The notes beneath the pieces were generated by a model. That model made no database searches. It was not told where the DNA came from and saw only the letters and a program-made list of their open reading frames with translations. Shown piece after piece: positions 1 through 10,322 of a stretch of 42,459 bases of DNA (its first letter is position 1; each line of letters starts with the position of its first letter). A program made the translations under genes and the position numbers. The DNA is from an uncultured Pleurocapsa sp. (lineage in GTDB: Bacteria > Cyanobacteriota > Cyanobacteriia > Cyanobacteriales > Xenococcaceae): the NCBI GenBank assembly GCA_938015355.1, contig CALLPS010000261.1:1-42459 (forward strand). The letters are read 5' to 3'.

Positions 1-420
1 ATAGGAATTTTGTCGGCAATAGCTCTACCTAATTTTATCCAGCAAATAGGAAAAGCGAGAGAAGTAGAAATAAAAAATATTGTTGGGACAGTTAATCGGG
101 CGCAGCAAGCATATCATTGGGAAAAGCAAGTATTTGCGCAGGGAGCAGATGACCAAGAATCTTTAAATAATTTATTGGGGATAGGGTTTGATAGTGAATA
201 TATTGATACATATAATATAGTTGCTAACCCTGGCAGTGCTACTGTAGCTCCTAGTAATATAGATTTTGCTGATGATGGCACTAGAGCCTATTCTGGAGGA
301 ATATTTGTATTGACAGGTAATTATTCTTCAATTATTTGTCAGTCTCCAATAGTAGCAAACGGTTTAGTACCACCAGCTAACTCTTCTACTTGTGCAGGTG
401 GTGGCAATCCACTTCAGTAA
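1..420 (+). CDS. Type IV pilin-like protein (G/H family-like), 5' truncated by window edge
   Basis: The frame is open from base 1: IGILSAIALPNFIQQIGKAREVEIKN..., the hydrophobic N-terminal helix pattern (IGIL-AIALPNF) of type IV pilins. Stop at 418-420. Confidence 0.8.
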   Translation: MGILSAIALPNFIQQIGKAREVEIKNIVGTVNRAQQAYHWEKQVFAQGADDQESLNNLLGIGFDSEYIDTYNIVANPGSATVAPSNIDFADDGTRAYSGGIFVLTGNYSSIICQSPIVANGLVPPANSSTCAGGGNPLQ

Positions 421-438
421 TTGTATATAGTTAAAATA

Positions 439-1239
439 ATGATTTCTATTAAATCTAATACATCTTATATATCTAAAATATCTCTATATTTAAATGTAAT
501 CATTACATTAATTATTGGAGTAAGCATTATTAAAAGCCAAAAAAGTGAATTATCTCAATCTAATGTTTTAGATAGTGAAGACTATATCAAGCAAGAAGAA
601 TTTCAGAGAACTAGACTTAATATTTTAAAAACTAGTCCTTCTTTTGGTTTCGATAATTTAGTTGCGGACTTTACTCTTTTGGATTTTATACAGTATTTTG
701 GTGACTACGAAGCCAGAAAAAAATTAGGCTCTAGTCTTACTCCAGATTATTTTGCAGCTATTATTGACTATGATCCGCGTTTTGTTGGTGCATATCTCCA
801 TCTTGCTCCAGCAAATACTATGTTTGCTGGTCAGCCACAAAGAACAGTTTCAATTATGTCAGCAGGTTTAAAATCATTAACTCCTAAAATTGATCAATCG
901 TATTTAGTTTGGACATATAAAGGAGTTGATGAACTATTATTTTTAGGCGATGTTAACGCTGCCCAAAATTCCTATATCACTGGTGCAGAATGGGCAACTT
1001 ATCATACCGATCAAAGAAGTCAAATTATTGGCAATAGGGCTAGAGAAACAGCTCAGTTTTTAGCATCAAATCCAAATAGTAAGCAAGCCCAAGCAAGCTC
1101 TTGGATGATGATTTTTACTAATACTCAAAATCAAACAACCCGTAAAATGGCATTGAAACAAATTCGCTCATTAGGAGGAAATGTAATTATTGAGGATAAT
1201 AAAATAACTGTGGAAATGCCCGATGATAACCGAAGTTAA
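439..1239 (+). CDS. Conserved hypothetical protein with N-terminal membrane anchor
   Basis: Long ORF immediately downstream of the pilin-like gene. ATG at 439 is preferred over TTG at 421. N-terminal hydrophobic segment ISLYLNVIITLIIGVSII. Confidence 0.6.
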   Translation: MISIKSNTSYISKISLYLNVIITLIIGVSIIKSQKSELSQSNVLDSEDYIKQEEFQRTRLNILKTSPSFGFDNLVADFTLLDFIQYFGDYEARKKLGSSLTPDYFAAIIDYDPRFVGAYLHLAPANTMFAGQPQRTVSIMSAGLKSLTPKIDQSYLVWTYKGVDELLFLGDVNAAQNSYITGAEWATYHTDQRSQIIGNRARETAQFLASNPNSKQAQASSWMMIFTNTQNQTTRKMALKQIRSLGGNVIIEDNKITVEMPDDNRS

Positions 1240-1305
1240 ATCCTAGATGTTGGTTATTTAGCTTATGACATACAAAATATTTCTGCTATAAGCTATAAAT
1301 CGACA

Positions 1306-2358
1306 TTACTTAAGCTCTTTTAATTTATCCTCGACATAGTTATATAAAGCCTGGTTATTTTGTTCTTTAAATAGTTTTGCTGCCTGTTGTAGATTCTTGA
1401 CTGCTTTTCGTTTTTGTCCCACTGTTTGATATACCAGCCCTAAATTGCCGTAGGCTTCAGCGTAATTAGGTTTGAGCTTAATTGCCATCTGGTGATCGGC
1501 GATCGCTTTTTGGTATTCTTTGGTCTTGTTATATGCCACCGCTCGATTGTAATAGGCTTCGATATATTGAGGATTGAGAGCAATTGCAGTATTGAAATCA
1601 GCGATCGCCTGGGAATAGTTTTGAGCCGATAAATAAGTAGTTCCCCGATTGAAGTGAGTGGGGGCGTGACGAGAGTTTTGTTTGATGACGTAAGAGTAGT
1701 CGGCGATCGCTTTTTGATAGTCTTTTGTCTTATGATATACATTAGCTCGATTGTAATAGGCTTCGAGATCCTGCGGATTAAGAGCAATTGCCTGATTGTA
1801 ATCGAAAAGTGCCTGGGGATATTGTTTAACTTTGTTGTAGGTATTGCCTCGGTTGTAATAAGCTTCCCCGTCATCAGGTTGGAGTTGAAGCACTGCTGTA
1901 TAATCGGCGATCGCTTGTTCATGCTGTCCTAGTTTATTGCGAGCAATTCCGCGATTGTAGTAAGCATTGTTATCTTGGGGGTTAAGGATAATTGCCTGAT
2001 TGAAATCGGCGATCGCCTGGTGATATTGTTCTAACTTATGATAAACAGTGCCACGATTGAAATACGCCTTGGCATAATTAGGAAACAACTTAATTGCTTG
2101 GCTATAATCGGCAATTGCTTGGGGGAAATCCTTTAATTGTCCATACCCATAACCGCGAAACATATAAGCTAAAGCATCTTGACTATTGCGCTGCAAAATA
2201 GCATCGAGGTCTTTAATTCCTGAATGATAGTCTTCTAAGGTATAGTAAAGTTCACTGCGACGATAGTAAATATCAGTGTTATCAGGATTTGTTTGTAGTT
2301 CTAGATTAAACTCTTCCAGAGCATTCTGATAATCTTGGGATTCCCATTCTTTAGCCAT
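1306..2358 (-). CDS. Tetratricopeptide repeat protein
   Basis: Many successive TPR units, e.g. AYYNRGIARNKLGQHEQAIADYTAVLQLQPDDGEAYYNRG. Confidence 0.9.
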   Translation of the reverse strand: MAKEWESQDYQNALEEFNLELQTNPDNTDIYYRRSELYYTLEDYHSGIKDLDAILQRNSQDALAYMFRGYGYGQLKDFPQAIADYSQAIKLFPNYAKAYFNRGTVYHKLEQYHQAIADFNQAIILNPQDNNAYYNRGIARNKLGQHEQAIADYTAVLQLQPDDGEAYYNRGNTYNKVKQYPQALFDYNQAIALNPQDLEAYYNRANVYHKTKDYQKAIADYSYVIKQNSRHAPTHFNRGTTYLSAQNYSQAIADFNTAIALNPQYIEAYYNRAVAYNKTKEYQKAIADHQMAIKLKPNYAEAYGNLGLVYQTVGQKRKAVKNLQQAAKLFKEQNNQALYNYVEDKLKELK

Positions 2359-2564
2359 AAAATTAAATTCATAATGGGGCTTTGCCCCAGCTATTAGCCG
2401 TTAGCTATTAGCTATTGGCTTTGGTTTTACTGCTAATAACTAGTAGCTGTTTGATAATTGACAACTAGGGTTCGGATCAATTTTTCTTATGAGAAATAAT
2501 CATCAATACTTTGATACTATATATTTCTTTTTATTTTAAAACCATATCTTTTAGTCTGCTTTTT

Positions 2565-3974
2565 TCATGAACACACGATATCAGAATTACTAGAAGCATT
2601 TTCTAGAGTAGCTTGAGTTGGATTGTCATATAATTGTTGAATTTTGTCTAAAGTTTGTTGTGCTCGTTTAGTTTTGCCCTGCTTGTGCCATAATTTTGCA
2701 GCGAGATTTAAATTCTTGAGGGATTTTGACGACTTTTCTTGAATAAAATAAACTAGCCCTCGATTATAGTAAGCATCAGTGTAGTTCGGATCAAAAAATA
2801 TTGCCTGAGTATAGTCTGCGATCGCTTTTTGATATTCTTCGAGTTTTTGATAAGCAATCCCACGATTGTTATAAATAGCAGGGGAGGGGGGCATCATCGA
2901 AATTGCCGTATTGTAATTATCAATTGCCTGATAATATTGCCCGATGCAACTATAGTTAACCCCACGGTTATAGTAAGCATTACCGTAGTCTGGGTTTAAG
3001 ATGAGACATTCTGTATAGTCTTCAATGGCTTGATAATATTCTTGCAAAAAATTATGAGCATTCCCTCGATGATAATAAGCATCTGGGTTCTGGGGATTTA
3101 ACTCAATAGCTTTAGTGTAACTGGCGATCGCTCCTGAAAAGTCCTTAAGTTTGCCGCAGACATTCCCCTGATCTAGATAAACTTCCACCATACTAGGCTG
3201 AAGACGGATCACTTCACTATAGTTTGCCAAAGCATTTGTATAGTCTTGTAATTGGTAATAAGAGTGTCCCTGATGATAGATTGATTGCCAGTCTTGGGGA
3301 TCGAGCAAAATTGCCTGACTATAATCAATAATAGCTTGGCGATAATATTTAAGTTTAAAGTTTGCCTCTCCCCTTGCTTGATAAGCTTGGGTATGATCAG
3401 TATTATGACGAATTACCTCAGTAAAATTAGCAATTACCTGGGTATAATCTGCTAAAACTTGATAAATATTGCCTCGATGTTCGTAAGCCTTGACATGTTC
3501 GGGTTCTAAACTAATAACCTGATTAAAATCAGTAATAGCAGCTTGATAATCCTCTAAAAGTTGATAAATACAGGCACGATTGTAATAACCTTGGACATAG
3601 TTCGGATCTAGTTCTATCGCCTGAGTAAAATCTGCGATCGCTTGTGGATATTCTCGGATAATTCCATAGGCATAACCCCGACTGCGATAAGCTTTAGCTA
3701 ACTCTGGTGCTAATCGAATTGCCTCGGTATAGTCAGAAATTTCCTGATCAAAGTTTTTTGTTTTCCCGTAGGTATAACCTCGAATCAAATAAGTCTCAAT
3801 ATTGTCTGGATCTAACTGAATTACAGTATCAAAATCTTCAATCGCCGCGGAATAGTCTTTTAGCTTGAGATAGATTTCACCTCGTTTGTAATAAGTTTCA
3901 ATGAGGTCTTGATCTAATTTTGCGATCGCCTCGTGATACATTTGTTCAGATTTATTCTTGCTTGACTTAGCCAT
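2565..3974 (-). CDS. Tetratricopeptide repeat protein (paralogue of the adjacent TPR gene)
   Basis: Repeated 34-aa units such as AYYHRGNAHNFLQEYYQAIEDYTECLILNPDYG; same strand as the 1306-2358 gene. Confidence 0.9.
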   Translation of the reverse strand: MAKSSKNKSEQMYHEAIAKLDQDLIETYYKRGEIYLKLKDYSAAIEDFDTVIQLDPDNIETYLIRGYTYGKTKNFDQEISDYTEAIRLAPELAKAYRSRGYAYGIIREYPQAIADFTQAIELDPNYVQGYYNRACIYQLLEDYQAAITDFNQVISLEPEHVKAYEHRGNIYQVLADYTQVIANFTEVIRHNTDHTQAYQARGEANFKLKYYRQAIIDYSQAILLDPQDWQSIYHQGHSYYQLQDYTNALANYSEVIRLQPSMVEVYLDQGNVCGKLKDFSGAIASYTKAIELNPQNPDAYYHRGNAHNFLQEYYQAIEDYTECLILNPDYGNAYYNRGVNYSCIGQYYQAIDNYNTAISMMPPSPAIYNNRGIAYQKLEEYQKAIADYTQAIFFDPNYTDAYYNRGLVYFIQEKSSKSLKNLNLAAKLWHKQGKTKRAQQTLDKIQQLYDNPTQATLENASSNSDIVCS

Positions 3975-4224
3975 GTCTGATTTTTAGAAAAAAGCCCTTA
4001 GATAACTAAACAATCAATCGTACCCCTCTTTTAATAGGTGTCAACAGCAATTAATGATAGATATTTATCTTATTGGTACAGGACTAAAATACCATGACAT
4101 TACTAAAATTCCAGCCAAATTCAACTGATGATATTCGAGGTTAAATCCTAATTAGAATGCAGGAACAAGATATGCTGGCGGTCATTTTTTATTATGCTTA
4201 ATAAAAATTTCTAATTATTTATTC

Positions 4225-5490
4225 ATGAATTGTTATCTAGGCATCGATTTTGGTACTTCTGGAGCAAGAGGAATAGTTATTAATGAACAGAAACATATTA
4301 TTGATACCAGGCAAATAAACTTTTCGACTATTGCCCCAGATAAACTGACTCAGACTTGGCAGGATACTCTGTTTGATTTAATTACTCAAATACCTATTAA
4401 TATCAGAAAAAATCTTAAAGCGATCGCCATTAACGGAACTTCCTCTACAGTATTATTAGCCGATGCTGCGGGAAAACTGATTACTGAGCCAATTTTATAT
4501 AACGATTCTAGGGGGAAAGAAGTACTAGAGGAAATTAAAACTATTGCCCCAGATAACCATCTAGTGATTAGTGCGAGTTCCAGTTTAGCCAAGCTCTGGT
4601 GGTGGCAAACACAGTCTTACTTTGATCAGGCACGCTTTTTATTACATCAGGCTGACTGGTTAGCATCTTTATTACACGGCAGATTAGGTATCAGTGATTA
4701 TCACAATGCCCTTAAATTAGGATATGACGTAGAGCATCTTTGCTATCCCGATTGGTTGAACAATTTACCCTTTAGTAACTTATATCCCCAAGTTTTAGCT
4801 CCTGGTGTATCTATCGGAGCAGTAACAACCTTCAATTGCCGTCATTTAGAATTGCCTCTTGACTGCATTGTCAAGACAGGTACTACCGACAGTATTGCCG
4901 CTTTTTTAGCTAGTGGTGCTAGTCAGCCTGGGGAAGCAGTTACTTCTCTTGGTTCAACCTTAGTTTTAAAGTTATTAAGTCGAACTAAAGTTAACGCCAC
5001 TGAATTTGGTATTTATAGTCATCGCTTAGGACAACTTTGGCTGACTGGTGGTGCATCTAATACTGGTGGAGCGGTTTTGAAGCACTTTTTTACTGACAAA
5101 CAGTTACAACAACTATCGGCAAAAATCAATCCAAAGACAGTGAGTCCTTTACAATATTACCCTTTATTAAAACCAGGCGATCGCTTTCCCCATAATGATC
5201 CTAATTTGTTACCCCAGTTAGAACCTCGTCCCCATGAACCAGAAAAGTTTCTTCATGGTTTATTAGAGGGGATGTCTCGTATCGAAGCTCTAGGTTATCA
5301 AAAGCTGCAAGACTTAGGAAGTGATCAATTAACTTGTGTCTACACAGCAGGGGGTGGAGCAAAGAATACCCTATGGAGTCAAATTCGACAGCGTTACCTC
5401 AAAGTATCAGTTAAGTTATCAACAAATACGGAGGCGGCTTACGGCAGCGCATTGTTGGCTGCTGATCAATCTCTATTATCAAAAAACTGA
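4225..5490 (+). CDS. FGGY-family carbohydrate kinase (xylulokinase / D-ribulose kinase-like)
   Basis: N-terminal phosphate-binding motif MNCYLGIDFGTSGARGIVI; later FGGY motifs GTTDSIAAFLASG and YTAGGGAKNTLWSQIRQ. Confidence 0.85.
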   Translation: MNCYLGIDFGTSGARGIVINEQKHIIDTRQINFSTIAPDKLTQTWQDTLFDLITQIPINIRKNLKAIAINGTSSTVLLADAAGKLITEPILYNDSRGKEVLEEIKTIAPDNHLVISASSSLAKLWWWQTQSYFDQARFLLHQADWLASLLHGRLGISDYHNALKLGYDVEHLCYPDWLNNLPFSNLYPQVLAPGVSIGAVTTFNCRHLELPLDCIVKTGTTDSIAAFLASGASQPGEAVTSLGSTLVLKLLSRTKVNATEFGIYSHRLGQLWLTGGASNTGGAVLKHFFTDKQLQQLSAKINPKTVSPLQYYPLLKPGDRFPHNDPNLLPQLEPRPHEPEKFLHGLLEGMSRIEALGYQKLQDLGSDQLTCVYTAGGGAKNTLWSQIRQRYLKVSVKLSTNTEAAYGSALLAADQSLLSKN

Positions 5491-5604
5491 ATAAAAGAAA
5501 AGTCGATATTTCCCTTGCGATATCTCTCTCTCAATGGAAATCTGTTAACAGTCTAGTAATTAGTATTAGCAGTTAGTAACTGTTCAACCGACTCTTCTTT
5601 ATTA

Positions 5605-6345
5605 CTAAGCTGTAGCTTTGTCTTCTTGAACCAATATTTGATCGGCAGTAGGTAACTCTAGACAGTATCCCGCACCATATACGGTTTTTATGTAGTTAGG
5701 ATGACGCGGATCAGGTTCTAATTTTGTTCTTAGATGGCGGATGTGAACTCGAATAGTTTCAATATCATCATCAGGATCGTAGCCCCAAACTTCTTTGAGA
5801 ATCTCTGGAGGAGCAACAGTCTGTCCATGACGCTGTAAGAGGCAGTGGAGTAATTCAAACTCAAGATGAGTTAATTTCACTGTTCTTTCAAACCAAATAG
5901 CCTCAAAACGTTCTGGAATAAGGGTCAAAGGTCCAAAATTAAGGATCTCGGAATGCTTCGCCGCTTGGGGAATGCGATCTGTACGACGCAATAAAGCCCT
6001 TACTCTGGCTAACATTTCTTCTACTTCAAAGGGTTTAGTTAGATAATCATCCGCGCCAGCATTAAAACCTTCTACTTTATCTTGGGTTTGCCCCAAGGCA
6101 GTAAGCATCAAAACTGGGATATCTGAGGTGCGCTCGTCTCGACGTAATCTTTGACAAACGGTAAATCCATCAACCTTCGGTAGCATTAGATCGAGCATAA
6201 CTAAATCAGGCTGTAACTGTACCGCCAGAGCCTGCCCCTTGATTCCGTCTTCTGCCTGATTCACATCATAGCCAGCCATCTCTAGGTTGATAGAGACTAA
6301 TTCGGAGATTGCAGGATCGTCGTCAATTACTAGTATTCTTGGCAT
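5605..6345 (-). CDS. rpaA: OmpR/PhoB-type response regulator RpaA
   Basis: [28 protein letters not shown]...[67 protein letters not shown]...[45 protein letters not shown] closely matches remembered cyanobacterial RpaA. Confidence 0.9.
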   Translation of the reverse strand: MPRILVIDDDPAISELVSINLEMAGYDVNQAEDGIKGQALAVQLQPDLVMLDLMLPKVDGFTVCQRLRRDERTSDIPVLMLTALGQTQDKVEGFNAGADDYLTKPFEVEEMLARVRALLRRTDRIPQAAKHSEILNFGPLTLIPERFEAIWFERTVKLTHLEFELLHCLLQRHGQTVAPPEILKEVWGYDPDDDIETIRVHIRHLRTKLEPDPRHPNYIKTVYGAGYCLELPTADQILVQEDKATA

Positions 6346-6723
6346 ATTAAATATGATTGGATTTATTTTTGATAAAAAAGCGACGCAGTGCGTGCCTTTG
6401 TCCGACTTGATACAGTTGCATCAAGAAGGGATCATTGTAACTTTTTGATTTAATACAAAAAACTAGGACTTATAACAGATCCTCACATGATTATAAGCAA
6501 AAATGCTCATTTTGCTTAAGCAAATTATCTAATTATGAATATTTGTAAGGTTTTGTTGCTTATTTGACCAGCCTTTCGCAAATTATTAAGTTTATATGTA
6601 GTTTTATTTCAATTCCAGTTTGGACTAATGGGGGCAGATTCTTAGAGAAGCCGAAACAGTAATCTTCTCGATAGATTTGCTTAAATGCTTTTGATGTTAT
6701 GCCCTTGTATATCAAGGATTTTT

Positions 6724-6770
6724 TGCCTGATTAGCTGAGTACATGGGGCTGACGCGAAGCTAATCAGGCA
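6724..6770. repeat. 13-bp perfect inverted repeat (stem-loop)
   Basis: TGCCTGATTAGCT (6724-6736) and AGCTAATCAGGCA (6758-6770) are exact reverse complements separated by 21 nt. Confidence 0.85.
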
Positions 6771-6967
6771 GGGAAAAGCCTTTAGTATATTTATCTAAAC
6801 TTTAAAGGAAAATACTGACTCTTCATAAAATGTTTACCTATTAAGTTAAAAACTAGGCAATTATAGTAATTACTTAAATACAACTGCAAACAAAAAAATA
6901 ATTACCAAAGTTAAGTTTACTAGTTGTAATTAGTTAACTTTATTATTTAATCAAAATTTTTAATAGT

Positions 6968-7417
6968 ATGATTGAACTTTTATACTTTGCATCTCAAATT
7001 CAATGCGGTATAGGTGGCGAATTTTTAAACATTAGAGTTGATGTTTATCAAAACCAAGAGCTAGTCAAAACTATGACCGTAGAAGATCGTGTTTTACTAC
7101 CTGTTGATTCTATCGATGACCTAACTTTTGAATATAGTATTATCAACAACAATACTGAATGCACAAGTCTGGCTAACCCCACGGAATTAGTCTTATCTCC
7201 TGATGATGCTTTACCTAATATTCCTGGTTTTGATAATCAAAATTCAATTTCCAGAATTCTTGATGGTTTAAATGAATATCAAGAGCTATTTTTAGTTGAA
7301 CTTGGTACAACTGACACAGGAAGTTCTGCCTATGATTTACAAGATTTTATGGTAATAGTAGATAACAATCCTAACGTAGATGAAATTTCTGAGGTTAGCA
7401 GTCTTTTTGCCGACTAA
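6968..7417 (+). CDS. Hypothetical protein
   Basis: 149-aa ORF, MIELLYFASQIQCGIGGEFLNIRVDVYQNQ..., no recognised family. 3' end overlaps the 3' end of the convergent gene by 4 nt. Confidence 0.5.
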   Translation: MIELLYFASQIQCGIGGEFLNIRVDVYQNQELVKTMTVEDRVLLPVDSIDDLTFEYSIINNNTECTSLANPTELVLSPDDALPNIPGFDNQNSISRILDGLNEYQELFLVELGTTDTGSSAYDLQDFMVIVDNNPNVDEISEVSSLFAD

Positions 7418-10113
7418 TATCTAGATTTTAGATACTTGATCGCACTACTGCGATCGCAGATTATACCGTCAAGAGTAGCGGCTAAAATATCATCTAAAAT
7501 ATTTTTATATAATGGCCCTGGTTTAAACCCCAGGGTTTTTAAGTCGTTGCCATTTAGTAAAGGTTTTACTAGAGATAAGTGAGCAATATATTGCCAAATT
7601 AAACGGCGATTTTTTTTATTACTTCTCGCTGCCAAGAGAATTAATTGTAGATATTTATAAGGATGTAATAACTGATAGATTTCGCTAGGAAGATTACATT
7701 TAATTAATTGAGTTGCCACTTTAGTTTCTAATATCTCTAACTGTTGCAACCTTTGTAAACTGTCTTTTGATAATTGCAAATTATCCGCAACCATCATTCT
7801 AGATTCAGGAGGTAAATGAGCAATTAGAGTTTCCAGTCTAATCAGCCAATGCTCAGTGATTTTTGGTTCAAAGTACCCTAACCATTTCGAGACGCAATGT
7901 ATCTGCCACTCTAAAGCAGGAGTTAGGGTCAAATCTTGATGTAAACAACTCAATGCATCTAATTTATCGAGTAACTTTAGAGCTGGTTTCCAATAATGCG
8001 CCTGAAGAATATATTTAAATTCAGCTCTTAATCTGGTGGTTAAAGCAGGAGTTTGGCGATCGCTAATTCTCAATTGCTCATAGACACCACTTTTGATGGC
8101 GTAGCGAATGTATTCTTCTGTTTCCGATTCGATCGCAAAACCGAGACGTACGGCAAATCGAACTGCTCGATAAATTCGCGTTGGATCTTCAATAAAGCTG
8201 TTAGCATGAAGCACCCGAACCAGACGCGATCGCAAATCTAATAAACCACCAAAAAAGTCTAGTAAATCTCCTTTTCGAGAAAATTCGCCTCTTTTGGGAG
8301 CTGTTAGACGAACTGCTAGAGCATTAATCGTGAAATCTCGTCGATACAAATCCTGACGAATGGAACTAGCCTCTACTTGAGGATTAGCAGCGGGATAAGG
8401 ATAGAATTCCGTACGGGCGGTAGCAATATCCACCATGAGATTGCCAAAAACAGGATCTCGGTGCCAAGTTAAAGCTGCGGTCTGGAATTCTCCATGGATG
8501 GAAACCCTTACATGGGGATACATTTGCTGAATTACCTCGGCTAATTCTACTCCTGCCCGTTCGTCAGCAGCATGATGGTAGCCATCAACTACTAAATCTA
8601 TATCTTGCAACAATAAAGGTTCCTGATCGCTAGTTAGCAGAACATCTCGAACTCCTCCTCCCACTAAATATAGATTCCAACCACGCTGCTGTGATGCTTG
8701 AGTTATGGATTGAAGTAGTTGCCAGATTACAGATTCTAAACGGTTTTGTAACGTAGGCAAAAGATGAGAAGTTAGACTTTCCTTACTAGCCTCTGGGTTA
8801 ATCTCATGACGCTGATCGTGGAGTTGACGTAAAACATCAGTACGAGTCACGATACCAATCAATTCCCCTGACTCAATTACGGGTAATCGACCTACATCAT
8901 AAGTCACCATTAAGGATTCTATAGCAGGCAAGGTTGTATCAGGCAGAATTGTTTTCAGATTACGACTCATGTAACCTTTCACGGGGGCATGATCGAACCC
9001 ATGATGGATCGCCAAATCCAAATCACGGCGAGAGATAATTCCTACCAAATGATCACACTCATCCACTACCGATAACCCAGAATGACCGTAACGAAATAAA
9101 GTTCTTTGAGCCTGTTCAATAGTAATATCAGGGCGAATTGTCCTCACGGGAGAAGACATTAAATCCCGCGCTGTGGGAGGTTGGGGAATTTGCGATCGCA
9201 ATTGAGTTAATAATTCTTCAAAGATCTGTTCTGGATCAGAGGTGGAGATTGACATAGAAGCTGCTTGAGCATGTCCGCCGCCACCCCAAGGCTGGAAAAG
9301 CTGATTGAGATTGGTTTCTGCTAACCGCGATCGCCCAATTACCACCAGTTTTGGGTTAGAACTTTTTTGAAACTTATGACCCAACAAGATGACATCGCTT
9401 TCGGTGAGATCGATTAACCTCGCGGTTAAAGTCGCTAAGCCGCTCACAAATTGCTCCGTCTCTAACAAGACAGACGCGACAGTATATCCCTGAACAGTAG
9501 AGCGCTGCAAATTATTCAAGGCATCTTTAAACAATTCCTGTAGCTGATTCGATAAACCAGGCTCATTATATTCCGCAATCATCGACAAATTTGCTGACTG
9601 TTCCATCAACCAAGCGATCGCCTTAGCATCACGGGGAGTAGTCTGATCAAAGGTTAAAGAGCCTGTATCCACATGGATGCCTAAAGCCATGGCAGTAGCT
9701 TCAAACGGCGTTAAGGTAATATTCTGCTGCTGTAGTAATTCAGTGATATAGGTGGTAATTGCTCCCACGGCTTCAGTATGAATCTCTGATACAGGAATAT
9801 CCGACTGCAAATCAAGATGATGATCGAACACTTCAATCCAGTTCACATTAGGTAAAGTCAACCACTTCGCTGCGGCACCTAGGCGATCGCTTTTTTGAGT
9901 ATCGACAATATAGATTGTGGCGATCGCTTCAGGAGTAATACTCCGCATTTGAGCAAAGTTAAACTCATCTCGATATAGGGCTAAAAAATTCTTAACCGTA
10001 GGGTGAGCACCACCCGTTAAAACAATCTTTGCTCCTGATTTAAGACGAGATAAACCAATCGCTGAACCCAAAGCATCAAAGTCTACCGTTTGATGGCAAA
10101 GAATTATATCCAT
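7414..10113 (-). CDS. Multidomain DHH phosphoesterase + CBS pair + tRNA nucleotidyltransferase/poly(A) polymerase-like protein
   Basis: N-terminus MDIILCHQTVDFDALGSAIGL with VFDHHLD (DHH) and GGGGHAQAASM (DHHA1-like); middle MSSPVRTIRPDITIEQA...GIISRRDLDLAI (CBS); C-terminus LYLVGGGVRDVLL...DIDLVVDG...RRDFTINALAVRL...DPTRIYRAVRFAVRLGF (class II nucleotidyltransferase). Confidence 0.9.
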   Translation of the reverse strand: MDIILCHQTVDFDALGSAIGLSRLKSGAKIVLTGGAHPTVKNFLALYRDEFNFAQMRSITPEAIATIYIVDTQKSDRLGAAAKWLTLPNVNWIEVFDHHLDLQSDIPVSEIHTEAVGAITTYITELLQQQNITLTPFEATAMALGIHVDTGSLTFDQTTPRDAKAIAWLMEQSANLSMIAEYNEPGLSNQLQELFKDALNNLQRSTVQGYTVASVLLETEQFVSGLATLTARLIDLTESDVILLGHKFQKSSNPKLVVIGRSRLAETNLNQLFQPWGGGGHAQAASMSISTSDPEQIFEELLTQLRSQIPQPPTARDLMSSPVRTIRPDITIEQAQRTLFRYGHSGLSVVDECDHLVGIISRRDLDLAIHHGFDHAPVKGYMSRNLKTILPDTTLPAIESLMVTYDVGRLPVIESGELIGIVTRTDVLRQLHDQRHEINPEASKESLTSHLLPTLQNRLESVIWQLLQSITQASQQRGWNLYLVGGGVRDVLLTSDQEPLLLQDIDLVVDGYHHAADERAGVELAEVIQQMYPHVRVSIHGEFQTAALTWHRDPVFGNLMVDIATARTEFYPYPAANPQVEASSIRQDLYRRDFTINALAVRLTAPKRGEFSRKGDLLDFFGGLLDLRSRLVRVLHANSFIEDPTRIYRAVRFAVRLGFAIESETEEYIRYAIKSGVYEQLRISDRQTPALTTRLRAEFKYILQAHYWKPALKLLDKLDALSCLHQDLTLTPALEWQIHCVSKWLGYFEPKITEHWLIRLETLIAHLPPESRMMVADNLQLSKDSLQRLQQLEILETKVATQLIKCNLPSEIYQLLHPYKYLQLILLAARSNKKNRRLIWQYIAHLSLVKPLLNGNDLKTLGFKPGPLYKNILDDILAATLDGIICDRSSAIKYLKSRY

Positions 10114-10209
10114 GACAGATCCATGACATTGTTAATTTGACGTGAGTTCGACAGATTTTCTTTGTGGTTGAATTTCCAAAGTTAGATAACGAAGTAATAG
10201 ACTTTTCCT

Positions 10210-10262
10210 CAAACTATGCGATGCAAGCCCTTTTCCCTTTTCCCTTATGCAAAACGGTATCC
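10210..10262 (+). repeat. Dispersed intergenic repeat, copy 1
   Basis: CAAACTATGCGATGCAAGCCCTTTTCCCTTTTCCCTTATGCAAAACGGTATC resembles 29855-29910 (CAAACTATGCAGCACAAGCCCTTTTCTCTTTCCCCTTTAACCCAAAACAGTTACC). Confidence 0.55.
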
Positions 10263-10322
10263 GTGATAGATTTCCCTTTTCCCTCGCCAAAACTAGTAGA
10301 TTTTATACTCATCGAACTCACG

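Noticed and set aside
1440-1932. ORFs antisense or out of frame in the TPR gene (160 aa minus, 92 aa plus)
   Set aside because: Low-complexity shadows of the repetitive TPR coding frame; no family resemblance.
1306-3974. Regularly spaced DNA repeats that might suggest a CRISPR array
   Set aside because: The about 102-bp periodicity equals 34-aa TPR units and the repeats are diverged coding sequence.
4386-4592. 68-aa minus ORF inside the FGGY kinase gene
   Set aside because: Antisense to a well-supported coding frame, no recognisable domain.
8053-8241. 62-aa plus ORF inside the nucleotidyltransferase gene
   Set aside because: Antisense shadow ORF.
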